The position numbers and the translations under genes are program-made. 64,000 bases of DNA, from positions 18,662,001 through 18,726,000 of the forward strand of contig NC_065551.1 of NCBI RefSeq assembly GCF_022605725.1, given 5' to 3'. Each line of letters begins with the position of its first letter. Position 1 is the first letter of the stretch. Of this stretch, positions 45,801 to 60,800 are shown in pieces. Source of the stretch: Anthonomus grandis grandis. Taxonomy: Eukaryota > Arthropoda > Insecta > Coleoptera > Curculionidae. The notes beneath the pieces were generated by a model. That model did no database searches. It saw only the letters and a list, made by a program, of their open reading frames with translations, and was not told the origin of the DNA.

Positions 45801-48800
45801 ATGCTTTCTCAGAAAATAAACCATATATGTATCTTGATCCAAAACTTCCTTGACACAGGCGACATAGTTTTTTATTGTCTTTAAGTTGGTCAATTTTACT
45901 ATAACAAAGGTCTCAGTTGTTATAATTGCCGCTTTTGGATCCTCAAAAGCCCCCTGGACTTCGTTATTATTTCCGCTTTGATTATTTTCTCCATCAGGTT
46001 CATTTTCTTTTTCGCTTTCACCATCAAATCGTTCATCAGCTTCATCCTCATTTGACAGATCTAGTTCATATGATGAATCTGATGATGAAGAGGAGATCCT
46101 TCTGTTTGGATGTTGTATAGCTTTTCCGGGAGCCACATTGAGCTTTTTGCCTTTTCTACGCGTCGGTTCTTTAGTAAATCGTTTATCTTGAAGTAAGCCA
46201 ACGAACGTTTCAGAACATTCATCAGGAACATCATCCTGAGCGTTTGGAACTGGAATTTTGTTTAACACTATCTCCGGATTCAAGGGAAAGATTCCATATG
46301 CTCGAAATCTCGACTTGATGGTCTGCTGCATTGTAGGTTCCATGGCAGTGTTAATGTGGTGTTAAAAACTCTGGGAAACTCTGATTTAGGAATACATCCC
46401 TTACTTTGTAATTTCCAATCTGTTAATGCAGCCCGCCATTTTTTCTTCAATGGAGAAAAATGCCACGTCTAAGGGTTGAAGAAGGTGCGTGGAATTTGGT
46501 GGAAATAGAACGAATCTTATAATTAATCTTTCACATTCCTCAAGAACATGTGAAGACACATGGCTTGACAGATTGTCGCCCATTATTATTTTTGGGCCTT
46601 GGAGATTTTTCAAATATGGCAACGCAATCTTATTAAACCAGTCTTCAAAGGTGGGCCCGGCGAACCATTCGCTTTTTGTACGGTTGTAGAAAGCGCCTTC
46701 TACTTTCCCTTCCACCCACGTGGGATATAAATGTGTAGCTTTATAAACTGCGTAAGGCGGTAGTAATTGGCCAGATGCAGAAATAGCCATCATGGTAGAG
46801 ATGCTGCTTTTACTTGAATCCATTATTCTCTCCGCTCGTTTTGAGCCTTTACGACACAACACTTTAACACGACCCGGGTCATTACTCATGTTAGTTTCAT
46901 CGTAATTGACGATGTTCGTATCTGGCACTCCCTCCAACGTGTCCCTCAAATTCGAAAAATATTTCACAATAGCTCAGTTAGACGCTTGTTTCGATTCAAA
47001 AAACAATAAAACCACTCTTGCCCTGGCATATTATCTCGGAACTTCGCTATCCTCATTCCCTTACGATCCAAATAGATCTTAACAACATGTCGTATATCGG
47101 ATCGTGTGAGGGGAAAGCCCCATTCACCAAATTTTTGAATTCCCTCTGCCAAAAATCTATTATCCTCTGCCGAGAGTGCAGTTTGCCCACCTTGTTTTTA
47201 CTGTGCTTATTTTTTAACGTATCGCTGATGGTTGATTTCAGAATCATATAGGTTTCTGAAGCATCACGAATAGACCTTCTGCCCCGTCGAACATCCTCTA
47301 GGGCCCGTTCCAAGGTCTCTGGCGTATAGTTCATAAACTGGACACCGAGTTTCTTCACATATTTACGTGGCATGGTCCGAATTTACCCCACCTAGTGACA
47401 AATTTTAAAGTTAACAAAACAAAAAAACCAAGGTCAAAAGTCACAATGTTTTTATGCTAAATTGTTGTTTATATAATACTTTTCAACTATTGTTAAAAAA
47501 TGCACATTCAAATATTTCCTAATTCTCCCACCAGAAGTTTCTTTCTATGGTATAGACAAAAGGCAAAACATAAACAAATATTTGAAGTCAGAAAATGAAT
47601 ACTCACCTTAAGCTGAATTGTTTTTACACTGTGAATACATGAACTACATGCATACTTAGTCGTGTCTAAACGTCGACTGAAGTGAAAATCTAAACAATGT
47701 TACCCACAGGAATATTCTTGCGCAGAAACACATTATGTCCGAATTCACCCCAGATGACGGTACTGTTTCTTTATTCATCTTTTTAGGTCTTTGTTTTGTC
47801 TGTTTTAAATAATTATTTTTTTTGTGTTTTCAAGATTTTTTTTTGTAAAAATGGAAAATTCTATAATAATATGGAATTTCTTTAAATTTCGTTTTTGTTT
47901 TCTTTCAGAAGCAAAATGGTACTTTTACTTTTGCAAATAAAATTATAAGAGATTTGACTAATTTAAATACCATTATATTTGCGTTGCGCATTATATACGC
48001 TTGATTTGAATTCTGCAATTTTATTAGTTAATGAATGGGTCATAGACTGATTTTGTGCAAAAGGTCTTTTATTAAATGCCAACAAAACTCAAAAACTTTA
48101 TGTTAGCACTGAGTATTTTACTATTTATCCTCTCTCCTCTGAGATACTTTAAATGCATGTAGCAGCATTAAAGGTGATTAAGCGTATTATACATTTTTCG
48201 TTGCAAATAAAGGCTGTACGATATATCACACACTTAAGGTCACTAGAGTCATGTCGTAACATCTTTCTTTTTTAGAATAATGACATTTCCTTCACCATTT
48301 ATTTTTTATACATTATTCATGCAGATCATTCCAATTACATAATCGGTTCATCAGCTGGAATTTCCACCCACTGGTATTAAAAATACTTAAAAATATTAAT
48401 CACTATAAAAAATTGCCTAATGAGATAAGACTGTTAAAGTACCAAATCTTTAAAAGTACCATTAAGCGTATTGTAACTGTTAACCCATTTTATTCAATTG
48501 AACAGTTTCTGCGACATAGTTTTTAATAAGCGTGTCAACATATCTATTGTGTCACCTGCTTGAATTTTATTTGTCGTACAATATCTTATATTTATTTAAA
48601 ATTTTTGTTTTATCTTTTTTTTTTTCTTTTTACTTTTGACCTGCTACAAATATATTGTATATCATACTTAAATAAATGAACCTTAGCTCAAACCTAAACC
48701 GACAATTTCATAATTAGTAATAATTATTTCGTTTGGAATAATTATTTCATTTTAATTATGTTCTTTGACTTAAGTCCAACATATTTAATTCGTCCTGAAG

Positions 48801-51800
48801 ATGCAAATATATTTTGCAAACTTTTATTTTATTGATCCCTAAACCCAACAATATTCCAAACGATATAATTATATTTGGATCATTAAATTTAAAAAAATAC
48901 ATCTTAAAGTAATAATTGTAAATTTTAAACGTTTTTTTTTTATATTTTATAAAATTTTTGTAGTTAATTCTCATTTTATTAAGTATAAAAAATATATATA
49001 ATTATATTTTTCATGCTTCTTATTTTATTTAATTGTAACGTTTAATCATTTTTTTTAATGAAAATATTTCCTATTTTTCTAGATAAAATTATTAGAAATA
49101 TCTATCCACGAGGCTCTAGTAACTGAAACAAAATATTATGCAAGTTCATAATATATTTAAATCATATTATTTTAAGGCATTTACTCTAAACATTTCACGT
49201 ATTTTTTTCTCCCACAAACATCTTTTTTGTCTTCGTATTTTTTATATCGTATCCTAAAAAATATAATTTTTTACTTTATTCCAGGCATAATTAAAGTAAT
49301 TTATTTATGTCTCAGTTATAGAAAGTAATAATTCTTTGTAATAAGTTTTTCTTTTAATTTTAGCAATTTAATGTCTCGTGGGAACCTGGCTTTAATTAAA
49401 AATGTTCTGATTATGGAAGACGTTAATATTCCCTCATTTATGTCAGATTTAACTATTGATGGCAAATATAGACTACTAAAAACTTTTTGTACAGGTGTAA
49501 TTTAACTCAATTTAATCAAATAACTGACATAAATCAATATTGTCTAGACCTAGTTTTCCCTATCTTTATTATTCTGGTATCTAGTACATCTTTATTATCT
49601 GTATAAAGATGTGCTTATCAATTGTGAATCAAAATTGTAATTCAAAAAACAATTTATCTTCAAAGGATGCAAAGCAACGTAATTTTAAGAATGCAAATTT
49701 TCGAAATCGTTTGATCTCATTTTAGATTCTGATTGGATCCCAATTACTTCATTTCAGGACGTAGAGCATGTATTATCAAAAATATCATACAGCTCCGAGG
49801 TAGCTAGTGTAGATAAGTAAATAATGTTTTCGACGCATAAGCGTACCACCCAAAGTAAAAAGACAAATACGTTTCTCACCATGGTTCGGTAGGAACGTTA
49901 TCAGAAATATCTATTTAAAAAAAAAACTTTGAGGGACTTTAAGTTGCATTGGTCACAGTTTTTTTCTAATAAATACAAATTATCGCGTGCCTTAATCAAG
50001 CAGCAGACCCACATCCAGTATAAGCTGTATATAAAAAAAGTTTCAAAAAGACTTGCGTACTAATCGAACTCAATTTTGGTCCTATATCCAGAGCAAAAAA
50101 TTATAATCTCGAATTCCTGGATTCATGAAAACTACTAATTCTAATAAAAAATAAACTGGCCTCTAATATTGCCGTAGCTTTCACTGAATATTTTTCAAGC
50201 CTCTATAAAGACATATCAATAAACTTACTTCTAGACCTGACGGAGTACCAAGTTTTGTTATGTATGTATCTTAAATGACTTTTGACCGTGCATGTATCTT
50301 TAGTGACCCTTTACTACACATATTTAACCTAATACTTAAAACTGGTATATTTCCCGAGTGTTGGAAAACGGCCAAAGTGTGTACGATTCTAAAAAAGGGC
50401 GATAGCGGGCTTGTCGAGAATTATAGGCTTAGTTCAATCTTAGTCAACTTCTCTAAAATCCTTGTGACAATTCTGTATAAATGTATTTATTGCAATATTA
50501 ATAATCTATGATCTGTCGATCGGCTTTATTTCTGGCAGGTCTTGCAGGTCACCAATCTTGCCTGTTTTTCACACTTTATCTGCAATACTCTAACCGAAAG
50601 GAGCTAAGTGCACGTAATCTTTACAGATTTTTAAAAGGTATTTGACTAGATCAACTATTACGTATTGGTGAATAAACTTGAGCATATCCTAAGTTCATAT
50701 CTAACAAATCAATCGCAATTTGCAGAAATTGAGTACTACCAGGTCTCCATTCTTCAAAGCTATCTCAGGCGCACCCCAAGGATCAAATCTTGGGCCACTT
50801 TTATTTATGTTTATTAACGACGTCATTCGTATGATAAAATGTTTTAAATTAGCGTATGTTAACGACCTCGAACTCTTTATGGAAATAGTGTCGATCTTGG
50901 ACTGCCTGTATCTTCAAATAAATATTCTCTCGTGATTTAAATATTGGTAAGTGCAAAATTAGCTCTCAGAGGGGTATTTAAAAATGTACCATTGAAAACG
51001 TACCGCAGGGCATTACAGGGTGGGAAAAAACTTTTCGACAAAATCCAAAAATACGTATGTTTCTCAGGGGGACAACTTTTGACATAAGAACCATTTCAAA
51101 AAACTCAACCTTTTAAGCGGGGGTGACATCCCCTATATTTTTTCAAATAGGACCGGAGGTCAAGTGGTATCTCTTTAAAAGAGTTTTGTCATTCCCTATA
51201 GAACGCTGCTTAGTTCTTAAAAATCGAGTCACTCGTTCAAGAAATATGGGCACTTGAAAGTTAAACAATAATGTGTCACGAAAAATGCAAAAAGCGATTT
51301 AAATCTGCGTCCACACCGAGTCGACACTGTCGATCGACGTTGTCGACTTAGTGTGTACGTTGCAATCGACGATGTCGATTGCCATTGAAGCCATCGCTTG
51401 TGGGTAAACATGAAAGAGCAGTCGATCGACTTTAGTGTGTGGACGTGTTTTCGACGTTCGACATTCGACAAAGTGTTAAAGTAGGAGTAGGTACTCAGTG
51501 ACATCTTGCCTTGTTGACATTGTGGCCGTGTTTTTTCGTTGGAGAAATGGAATGGGAACAAGCTAAAGTCAGAGCCTTTATTGAGGCATACAAACCAAAA
51601 ACAAATCTATGGGATTCTAAAACCAAAAACTATAAGAACAGGAACTTGAGGGCAATGCCCTTATGGAAATTGGTACAAAATTTAACATCGAGAAGCAAGA
51701 GGTACTTTGAAGACTTGGTCGAACCCAAAATCTTTTTTTGGCGTAATTTTTCTTTTTTTAGTTGCGATAATAATAATATTCGCGGCACAAGCAAGAATAA

Positions 51801-54800
51801 CGTCTTCTTCGTCGGACATGTTGATTTAACTGATCGACAAACATTTGTGTCGACTCTGGTGTGGACAGATGCAGTTTTTGTCGCTTGTTGATCAACAATG
51901 TCAATAGACATAGTCGATTAACAGTATCGACTCGGTGTGGACGCAGCTTAATGCTTACCATTTTAATCAAGTAAATGCTCGAGGTGCTGTCCGCCAACCT
52001 TCATACAGTGATTCAAATTATCTTCAAACCGTTGCCGAACGCTTAGAAGATTTGCGGTGTCACTTCGCGACATACGAAAATAATTCTTCTTCGCAACTGT
52101 TCTAATTTAGCAGGTGGAGTTTTGGAAACTACGGATTTTATGTGTCCCTACAAGAAAAAACCTAAAGGACCGAGGTAATCACTCAATAATGCCCCTTCGC
52201 CCTATCCAGCGTCCTGGAAATCTATTATTTAAATAATTGCGTACATTTAGTGAGAAATGTGCAGGAATCTTGTTGAAAAATCAATCCTGATCATTGTATG
52301 CGCGGTCCTCTTCTATGATATCTGTTAGAGCTGGGTCGATGGCATTTTATAAAAAAATCTAAGTACATATCGCCTGTTAAATTTCCAGGGAGAAAAAAAG
52401 GGCCCACAATGAAATTTCTAAAAATACCAGCCCATACAACTTATGGGGGGTTGTGTGTGTTTCATGGAAAATCCTTGGATTCATGTCAGCCGAATAACGG
52501 CAATTGTGGCGATTGCAACTTCCCCCAATACTGCAATCTCCATAGCTTCATGAAACCCTGCATTTTCAATATTCCCCCTTTTGTTATAAACTAAACCTGT
52601 TTCGCGAAACTTTGCAACCAATTCCCGAACAATTTTCCCAGAGAGATGTTTCTCAGGATGTCGTTCATTAAATAAATCCGCGACCCAATTTCCACACTCA
52701 TTGTTTTAAAAAAAAGCTCAATAATCTCTACTCTTTTTACAATTGAGAACACCATAATTGGTGATAAATTTAAAGGTTTAACAATTTTTAAACACTTTTA
52801 CCACAAAACGGGTATTTAGCAAAACTACTTGACCTAATTTAAAGGAGAAGAAAGAAACTGGATTTTTTTATTCACTAAATGTGAAAGAAAGAATTTGCCG
52901 CAAAAACGACAAGTTCATTTAAAAGACAAAAAATTGTTTCTCGCGTCCTTATTGTTTGTTTACTTGAAATGATTAAATTAGTGTTTCGACTTAAAGATGT
53001 GTTCTATGTTCACTCTTTATTTCTCACTACATTATTGTTCAACTTTCAAGAGCCCATATTTCTTGAACGAGTGACTCGATTTTTAAAAACTGAGCAGCGT
53101 TGTATAGGCAGTGGCAAGACCTTTTTAAGGAGGTATCACTTGACCCCCCGTCCCATTTAAAAAAAAATTAGGGGATGTCACTTAAGTTGAGTTCAGCCCC
53201 TCCTAATAACTTGCTTATATGACTTGACCAGATTAAAAATTTAATGATATGTATGCCTAAGAATTCTGTTTTATTATAAACGTGTAAGTTTTGGCTATTA
53301 ATCTCAAGTTTATCGGGTTTAAAAATTAACGATTTTTGGTTTTAACAATTAAAGCACATGTATTTTCCTGATTTAACACTAATCTATTTTCATCAAATCA
53401 GTTTGTTACCAGTAGAAAAATTCTTGTGTCTCAACCTAATAAATTTCAAAAAGTTTTTTTCTTCCTATTTATAGATTTTCATTATCTGCACAACTGACAA
53501 TACTTGTATTTCTTTTGTTTACTAAAAGGGCTGTCATTTACAAATATAATAAAGATTAAAAATGTTGTCAAAAAGAATTTCAAAAAGTTTTTTTCTTCCT
53601 ATTTATAGATTTTCATTATCTGCACAACTGACAATACTTGTATTTCTTTTGTTTACTAAAAGGGCTGTCATTTACAAATATAATAAAGAAATGTGTTAAG
53701 AAAGCTAAATTTTCATATTTCACGTAAAAACTCTAGAAATCAGATAACATTTGTTAAATATTTTATGTCAAAGTGTAATATATAAACGTGCAAGAATTTT
53801 AAACTCGATATAAAATCACTGTGACATAAACGGAAGTTCTTCATCTCAAATTACATGACTAATAAAATAATTGGCGTCTAGTACATGTTGATAAAATTGG
53901 GTTTGATAATAATTACGAATAGGTTGATGGACATTTTTAATTTATTTTGTAATTTGTATTTTTTTTTTGTCTCTTTCTGGAAAATTTGACAGATTTAATG
54001 ATTCTTTGTCTTAAGGTATATTTTCTCAGGTTTATAAGATGTATTTTTTTCGAATTTTCTGTAATTGGTTTTCTTAACTGTTGGAAATAAACGGCTTAAT
54101 ATTATTATTTATTATTTTTATTATTATTATATTTTCTATATGGAATATAATCCCTTTTTTATAATGTCCTTAAATACTAAATATTTCTTACCCCTTTATC
54201 TCTTTCTAACCCTTAACTAAGCAGTATTTTAAAAGGTATCATTAGTATTTAGCCATACATTTTAAGAAAAAAATTGTCTTTGAAATATTTTCAAATTCCT
54301 TTTAAAATGAAAACTATATTTCTGATCAAAAGCTGGAATTTACGAAAAGAAATCTTCAAGTGAAAATGCGCAATATTTCTAAGTCAAACTATTAGAGAAA
54401 ATTTATTCAGGTAAGCTATATTAACTTAATTGAAATTCTGTTTAAAATTAATTAAATTAGTTAATTATAAGTTAATTTAAAATTAGTTAAAATTATTTTT
54501 TTTATACAATAGTCTATCCAAGATAAAAATATTATGCAGGATCCTAATAGAATCATATTTTGAGAGTTTAAAGTTCAGTGTGCAGTGTGTTCAGTAGTGT
54601 AATGTTAATAGTGTCAAATGTGCAAACTGTGTTAAAATCTAATAAAAAATATGGTCTCACTCTAGAAGTTAGTCATACCACCTGGTACTTGAGCACATTA
54701 TTTTATTAATTAATGATTGGAAACCCAAAATAGTATTTCTGAATGAGACACATGTATCATGTGATATTGAATTATGTGAATTAAATATCAGGGGGTATAA

Positions 54801-57800
54801 ATTAGAGCAATGCACAACCAACAACAGCAGAATAGGGGGGGTTATGGCATTAATACGTTGTGATATTAGATATAAGATTGTCACTGTTCAATGTCTTGAA
54901 AACTATGTTTGGTTATTGTCCCTCGAAGTATCTTTGTCTGGTTTGAAGTATTTATGTTCGGTTTTATATCATCCGCCTCAGAAAGATGATGCAAATTTTA
55001 TAGAATTTTTTAATAATCATTTAGATCAAATATGTGACTTTAATGGTATAAATGTAATAGTAGGCGATTTTAATTTTGATTTATTGAAAAACTCATTTTA
55101 TGGCAACAAAATATTTAATTATATACCAATGGATTTTATCAAATAGTACAGACCCCTACTAGAATAGTCCCAAGAAGCCAAACATTAATAGACTATATCG
55201 TCACAAATAATAAAAACTCCAATATAAGGTTCACCTTATGCCTAAAATCAGCGACCATTCAATTCTTTCAATAACACTTCCCCAAGAAAAAACTCAAAAT
55301 GATAAAAAAATTACATTTCAGAGGTTTTTTAAAAATTATGATTCCAGTGAGTTACAACAAGAATTATCACATTCTGTTTGGAATAATAATGTTTCTGATG
55401 TAAATATTTTGGCTACTTCTTTCATTGGAGATATTGAAAATATTATTAATCGTATGTGTCCCAGGGTCAAGATAGTCCAAAATCAAAAATATCTCGAGAA
55501 AAAATGGATTACTTCTGAAATAAGAGAAATGATGCGTGAAAGGGATCTATTATACAAAAGAGCTGTTATAAGTGGAAGTGAAAATAATTGGCAAGAATAC
55601 AAAGGGAAAATAAATATCATTGTAAGTAAAATAAGAACAGAAAAAGAAAAATTTTACGCAGAAACAATAGACTTAAATAAAAATAACCCAAAAGAACTGT
55701 GGAAAAACCTTAAAACTCTTTTACCTGGGAAAAAGCAAGAATTGCCAGACGTAATCAGGTTTGAAACAGAAGTAATCAACCAAGAGGCAGACATAGCTAA
55801 TAGATTTAATAAGTATTTTCTGTATAGCATTGACGGTATAATTAGGGATATACCACTTGCTGTACCCTTTTATATTGGACCCACAGTGCATAGTGGAATA
55901 TTTAGTAATTTTGAAAAATTAACAATGGTTAGAATGAAGGAAATGATAAAAAACCTAAAAAATGTGGGTGGGGGTGAGTGTGACATCTCTAAGCAAGTCC
56001 TTTGTGACGTAGTATATGCAGTTGGTAATCGTCTTTTAGATGTTATTAACACATCACTTAGCAATGGTGTTTTTCCAGAATCTTGGAAATTAACAACTAT
56101 CATTCCTGTTCCTAAGGTAAATAACACGAAATTATATAATGAGTTTCGTCCAATAAATACGGTGCTAATATATGAGAAGGTTTTAGGAGTTGTTGTTAAA
56201 GAACAGTTGCTAAACTTCTGTGATTCAAATAAAATAATTATTCCTAACCAATCAGGTTTTAGAGAGAACAATTCTTGCGAGTCTCTTGTTGTTGGTATGT
56301 GTGATGATTTTCTTAGGGCCGTTGACTGTGATAACTATGTATTCTTGATTTTAAGAGGGCTTTTGAAACAGTAGATAGGGATATTTTAATAAAAAAATTA
56401 GAGCATATAGGAATCAAGAATACTATTTTAGAGTGGTTTAAGTCATACTTGGATAAAAGATCTCAACGTGTGTCTTATAAAAATTGTTTCTCGAAGTCTG
56501 TAAATGTTAAATATGGTGTACCACAAGGAACGGTTTTGGGTCCGCTGTTATTTTTAATCTATATTAATGATATGGTTAGAGTAACACTATTTGCTGACGA
56601 CACAATGCTTTATATTATAGGTAAAAACTTACAACAAATGCAGAAAGATTTGAATGATGATTTGGAGCGTATTTTGATTGGCTGTGTGTTAATAAGCTAT
56701 GTTTAAATACTGATAAATCCAAATTTTGCATATTTAGAAAGAAATCAAAGCTTAGTGAAGCGGAAATCCAAAATATGCACATAGCTGTAAATGGGGAAAA
56801 TATTACTTATGATGAGGAAATTAAATATTTAGGCATAATGTTGGATTGCAATCTAAACTTTCAAGCTCATGCTGACTATGTAATGCGAAAATTTTCAAAA
56901 GAAGTCGGTTTTATAACTCGAATAGGTAAAAACCTACGCATGCATACAAAACTACAACTCTATAATATTATTGCTCTCCCACACTTATAATTCTGTTCGA
57001 CTTTGTTATTTAATCTACCTCAGCATGAAATAAACCAAATGGAGAAAATACAAAATAGAGCTATGAGACAAATTTTAAAATGTAGTTGGTATACGCCAAT
57101 TAAATGTATGTTGAATGTTCTGAATATGTTGTCTGTGAAGCAAAGGGTTTTATTTAATGTGTATCTGTTTGTTTTTAAATTTAAACATAATTTGTTACCT
57201 AACTATTTATGTGATGGATTAAAGGTATTTAGTGATATTCATAGTTATCATACGAGAAATCGTACAGATTTTACTTTATTGGAACGGTGCAATTCGACCC
57301 AAATGCAAAACTCGGTTTTATATAAGGGATTATCTGAATTTAACAAATTACCTGTAATAATAAAAAACTGTGATAATCTAAACCGGTTCAAAATGCTCCT
57401 AAGAAAATTTCTTTTAGATAACTGTTAGTACAGATAGTTATATGTGTTTATTTTAATTTTACAGATTTTAGCCCGTTTTTATTTATTTTATTTATACATC
57501 TTAGCACTGTAGGTTTATTCTCGTTTCTTTTGTTTCTCGTCCTGTATATAAATATTTTACATGTTTATTTTTAATTTTACATATTTTAGCCCGTTTTTAA
57601 TTATTTTATTTATTATTTGTTAATAAGTTAAGTTTTATCTTTGTTTAATTTTATTGTTGCCCCCTGGTATTTGTATTAATAATGTTTTTGTTAAATTAGC
57701 TACTGTAGGTTTATTCTTGTTTCTTTTTGTTTGTGTCCTGTACATACATTACGCTTTTTATTTTTATTTTTATTTAATTTTCACATATTTTCTAATGTTG

Positions 57801-60800
57801 TTTTTTTTCTATTTCTACTATTGTAATAAGACTAATAAAGCAAACTTGTACTTATATGTAGCTTTTTTATGCTAAATAAATGCTTTATTATTATTTTTAT
57901 TATTAAGTCAGTTTTCTTTTTATTTGCACGTTTACTGTTATTCTTTTCTTTTTCTCTTAAATTAAATATTTTTGATTTTTAAGCTTTTGTAATGTCTTCT
58001 GGTCTCCTGGAAAATTAATTTAACCTTTTTTAGGTATTTAAAGTAAATTTTTCAATTTATTTCAAATGCCTCATTTGTCCTTGTGTGTTTTTCAAACAGT
58101 TAACGTAATTTGTTATGCCTTTCAAGCATTGGAAATAATTTCGCCTATTTTTCTAGTATTAAAAGAAACTTTTTCATTTTGTTCTAAGAAATTTTTTTAT
58201 ATTGTGCATTATTAAGTCAAATTTAATAAATTGTGGCTTTTATTAAAAAATAACCTTAAAAAAACTGTTTTTTTTTTCGTAAGTTTTAATTTTTAACAAA
58301 TATTTAAAAAAACATGTAAAAAAACAATTAACTGTGAGCAAATAAATGATTAGGAATCGGGAAAACTCATAACGACGCGTTTGATACACTTGCGCTGTTG
58401 CCATATAATACAAAAAGTAGTGAAAATTGTAATTTTTTTAAAGATATTTTTATTTTATAAGAGGTATAATAAGGCTTTTGATTTATTTTAAATGCGATTT
58501 TACATTCACCTGATATACAGAAATTTTACCTTTAAGGATTAGAAATTATATTTATCGCACATAATAATATTTTGTAATATAGTGAGGATTGATCAATACG
58601 TCGATTTCATTGAAAATTAAACAAAACTTCAAGATGTTTTATTGACCTGATTACAGCCAGATCTAATTTCGCAGATCGTGACGTAACCTAAAAGAAAAAC
58701 ATATTTTTTCTTAATGTTAGTCAAAAAATTGCATAAATTTACCATTGCAATAAGCGAATAAAAAAAAGTGCTTCAAAAATCTATAAATAAGGGTTTTTTT
58801 TTTTAATTCTAACTGTAAATATTAAGAGTTTTCAAAAGAAATTCAATTTACTTCACTTCTAATTATAAACGTTAATTAAAAAAAATTAATAAATAAGTTT
58901 TGCCCAAGAAGCCTTCCTTTTATTAAAATTTTCAAACTTATTAAATCTGAATTTCCTATTTAACAGGCTAAGGTGTTTTTTTTAATGTATTTTCCCCGTC
59001 AATCGGTTCAAAATTGACTTTAAATTTAATTTAGCTTTACAAAATGTCTTTGCAATTTGCATTGTTAATATAGTGTGCACATGGCAACTCGCATTTCCGA
59101 ACACCAAATTATGCCAAGAAATTATGTTTTAAATTAGAAATTGGATCGTAAATCAAAAAACCGAAATTACACTTCTGACGTGCTTGTGTTCCGTTATTTT
59201 TCTCTCTCTTAGTTTTATTACCACTAACCTTTATTGTCGTGCTTTCCTCCATGTAGTAAATGGCTTAAAAATCCATGGCTGCCAAACTTAACACTCGGTG
59301 GACTACTCGGACTACTCTTAACGCCATCGAATACACCGATGTCAATACTACTTCTTGCACTAGATAGTCTACTATCATCAGATACGTCATACACTTCAGC
59401 CATTTTTAAACTTCTGTAAGTCATAATCCAATCGTCGTTTGTCTGGCAACCCTTATTTAAACCATCGTCATCACCCGGTTTAGTAATTTCACCTTTTGCC
59501 TTAATGTTACGCAAGTTTCTATCGTAATTCACCCTTTTAAATCCCACAGCCTTCTCTGAATCAACACTTTTCTTCCTTGCCATCCTTAAGTACCTTTTAA
59601 TAGTATCAGAAACACTTTGAGACACATCATCGTGATCCACACTGGAACGTCTTCGGGAGGTACGTTGTTCTCTCTCAAGCTCCCTCTTCTCTTCTTCTTC
59701 TTCCGCCAGTTTTTTTTTAAATTCACTTTCACATTGAGCCAGCACAGCTTCTTGCACTGGTAAAGTTTGCGTAGCCCAGTCTCTGTAAGTAACGTCGATA
59801 GTTTCACTTTCAACTTCGATCAAAGGGGGTGGATGTCTGTAATAATCACTTGATGACTGATTCTTATTACATGAACCAGTTCTGAAACTTCTTGATGGTG
59901 AGTGGTAGTCACTATAACCTGCCCCTCGAGCTCCTCTAAACCCTTTGGCTTTGCGTAAGTCAAAGTAAAGCATCTCCAGGGCTTTTCTGTCTGTTAAGAG
60001 GTCTGATATAATTTTATCTCTGTTGGTGCTTTGTCCGAAGTACCTTGAGAGGGTGTCTGATAAGGTTCTTTGCACGTAGTCGCCTTGAAAGCTCACGTGG
60101 TGGTGGTGTAGTGATGAGGTGCTGGAGTATGGTGATAAGTTGGTTGGTTGATAGTAATCGCTTGTGTGGTGAGACCTTTGAGTGGCGCTTAAGTGAGTTT
60201 GAAGTTTATTTACGAGCTCTTGATAGTTGAAGTCTTTGGAGGTCGCTTTGGAGGCATCTGTAGCGTTGGCTAAGCTAAGGTACTTTTCCAGCATGTTTAC
60301 CAGTTGGCTTTCTTCTGATTCATTACTTGGTGTTCCTGTTGGGCTATTTAGGAACTCCTCGCGCATTTTCTTCAGATCAAACTTGCCATGCACTTTTGGT
60401 TCCAAGATGAGATCAGTGGGTCTTTCTGGTTTTATTATGTCGACCTCACCTTCGGACATTGCTTTTCTGCAGCTGCCACCTTTTCTGGATGTCCCGCGTT
60501 TCTTCTTTTTTCTAAAACCCAAAGCCCCTGGATAAGAGTTTTTTCTCCATAGTAAAAACTTGGGTTCTTTCTTGCAGAGTTCTTGGAAATGGGCTTCGAT
60601 TTTAGGGATGTCTTCTGGACAGTTTCTTGCGCCATCGGGTATAAGTTTTCTCCCAGCGTCCGCCATATATTTCCAAGTTTTCCTGGTTAGGAGCCATCGT
60701 TCTTTTGGTTTTTTTCTTCGCACTGACCGACCCATGCTTACGGAAAACTCGGTACTTTCTGTGGAGGCACTACGTCGTTCGAATGTTTTTCTTTTAGTGC

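Larger units (their letters stand above)
51016..53182 (-). mobile_element. DDE_3 (mariner-like) element with truncated right arm
   Basis: TA then CAGGGTGGGAAAAAACTTTT starts at 51016. Internal left sequence (about 51095-51270, with GGGGGTGACATCCCC and GAGTCACTCGTTCAAGAAAT) is repeated in inverted form at about 53020-53182. The outermost roughly 85 bp of the right arm are missing, the copy ending against reverse transcriptase sequence. The minus strand between 52740 and 51950 carries transposase debris (for example FLPGNLTGDMYLDFF near 52370 and LIFQQDSCTFL near 52275). A separate 642-bp element is nested at 51305-51946. Confidence 0.65.

Noticed and set aside
48756..48974. 72-codon minus frame
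   Set aside because: AT-rich chance frame without motif or neighbour support.
57654..57875. 73-codon plus frame rich in Phe/Leu/Tyr, like a membrane protein
   Set aside because: Lies in the T-rich 3' UTR of the retrotransposon; apparent hydrophobicity comes from T-rich codons.
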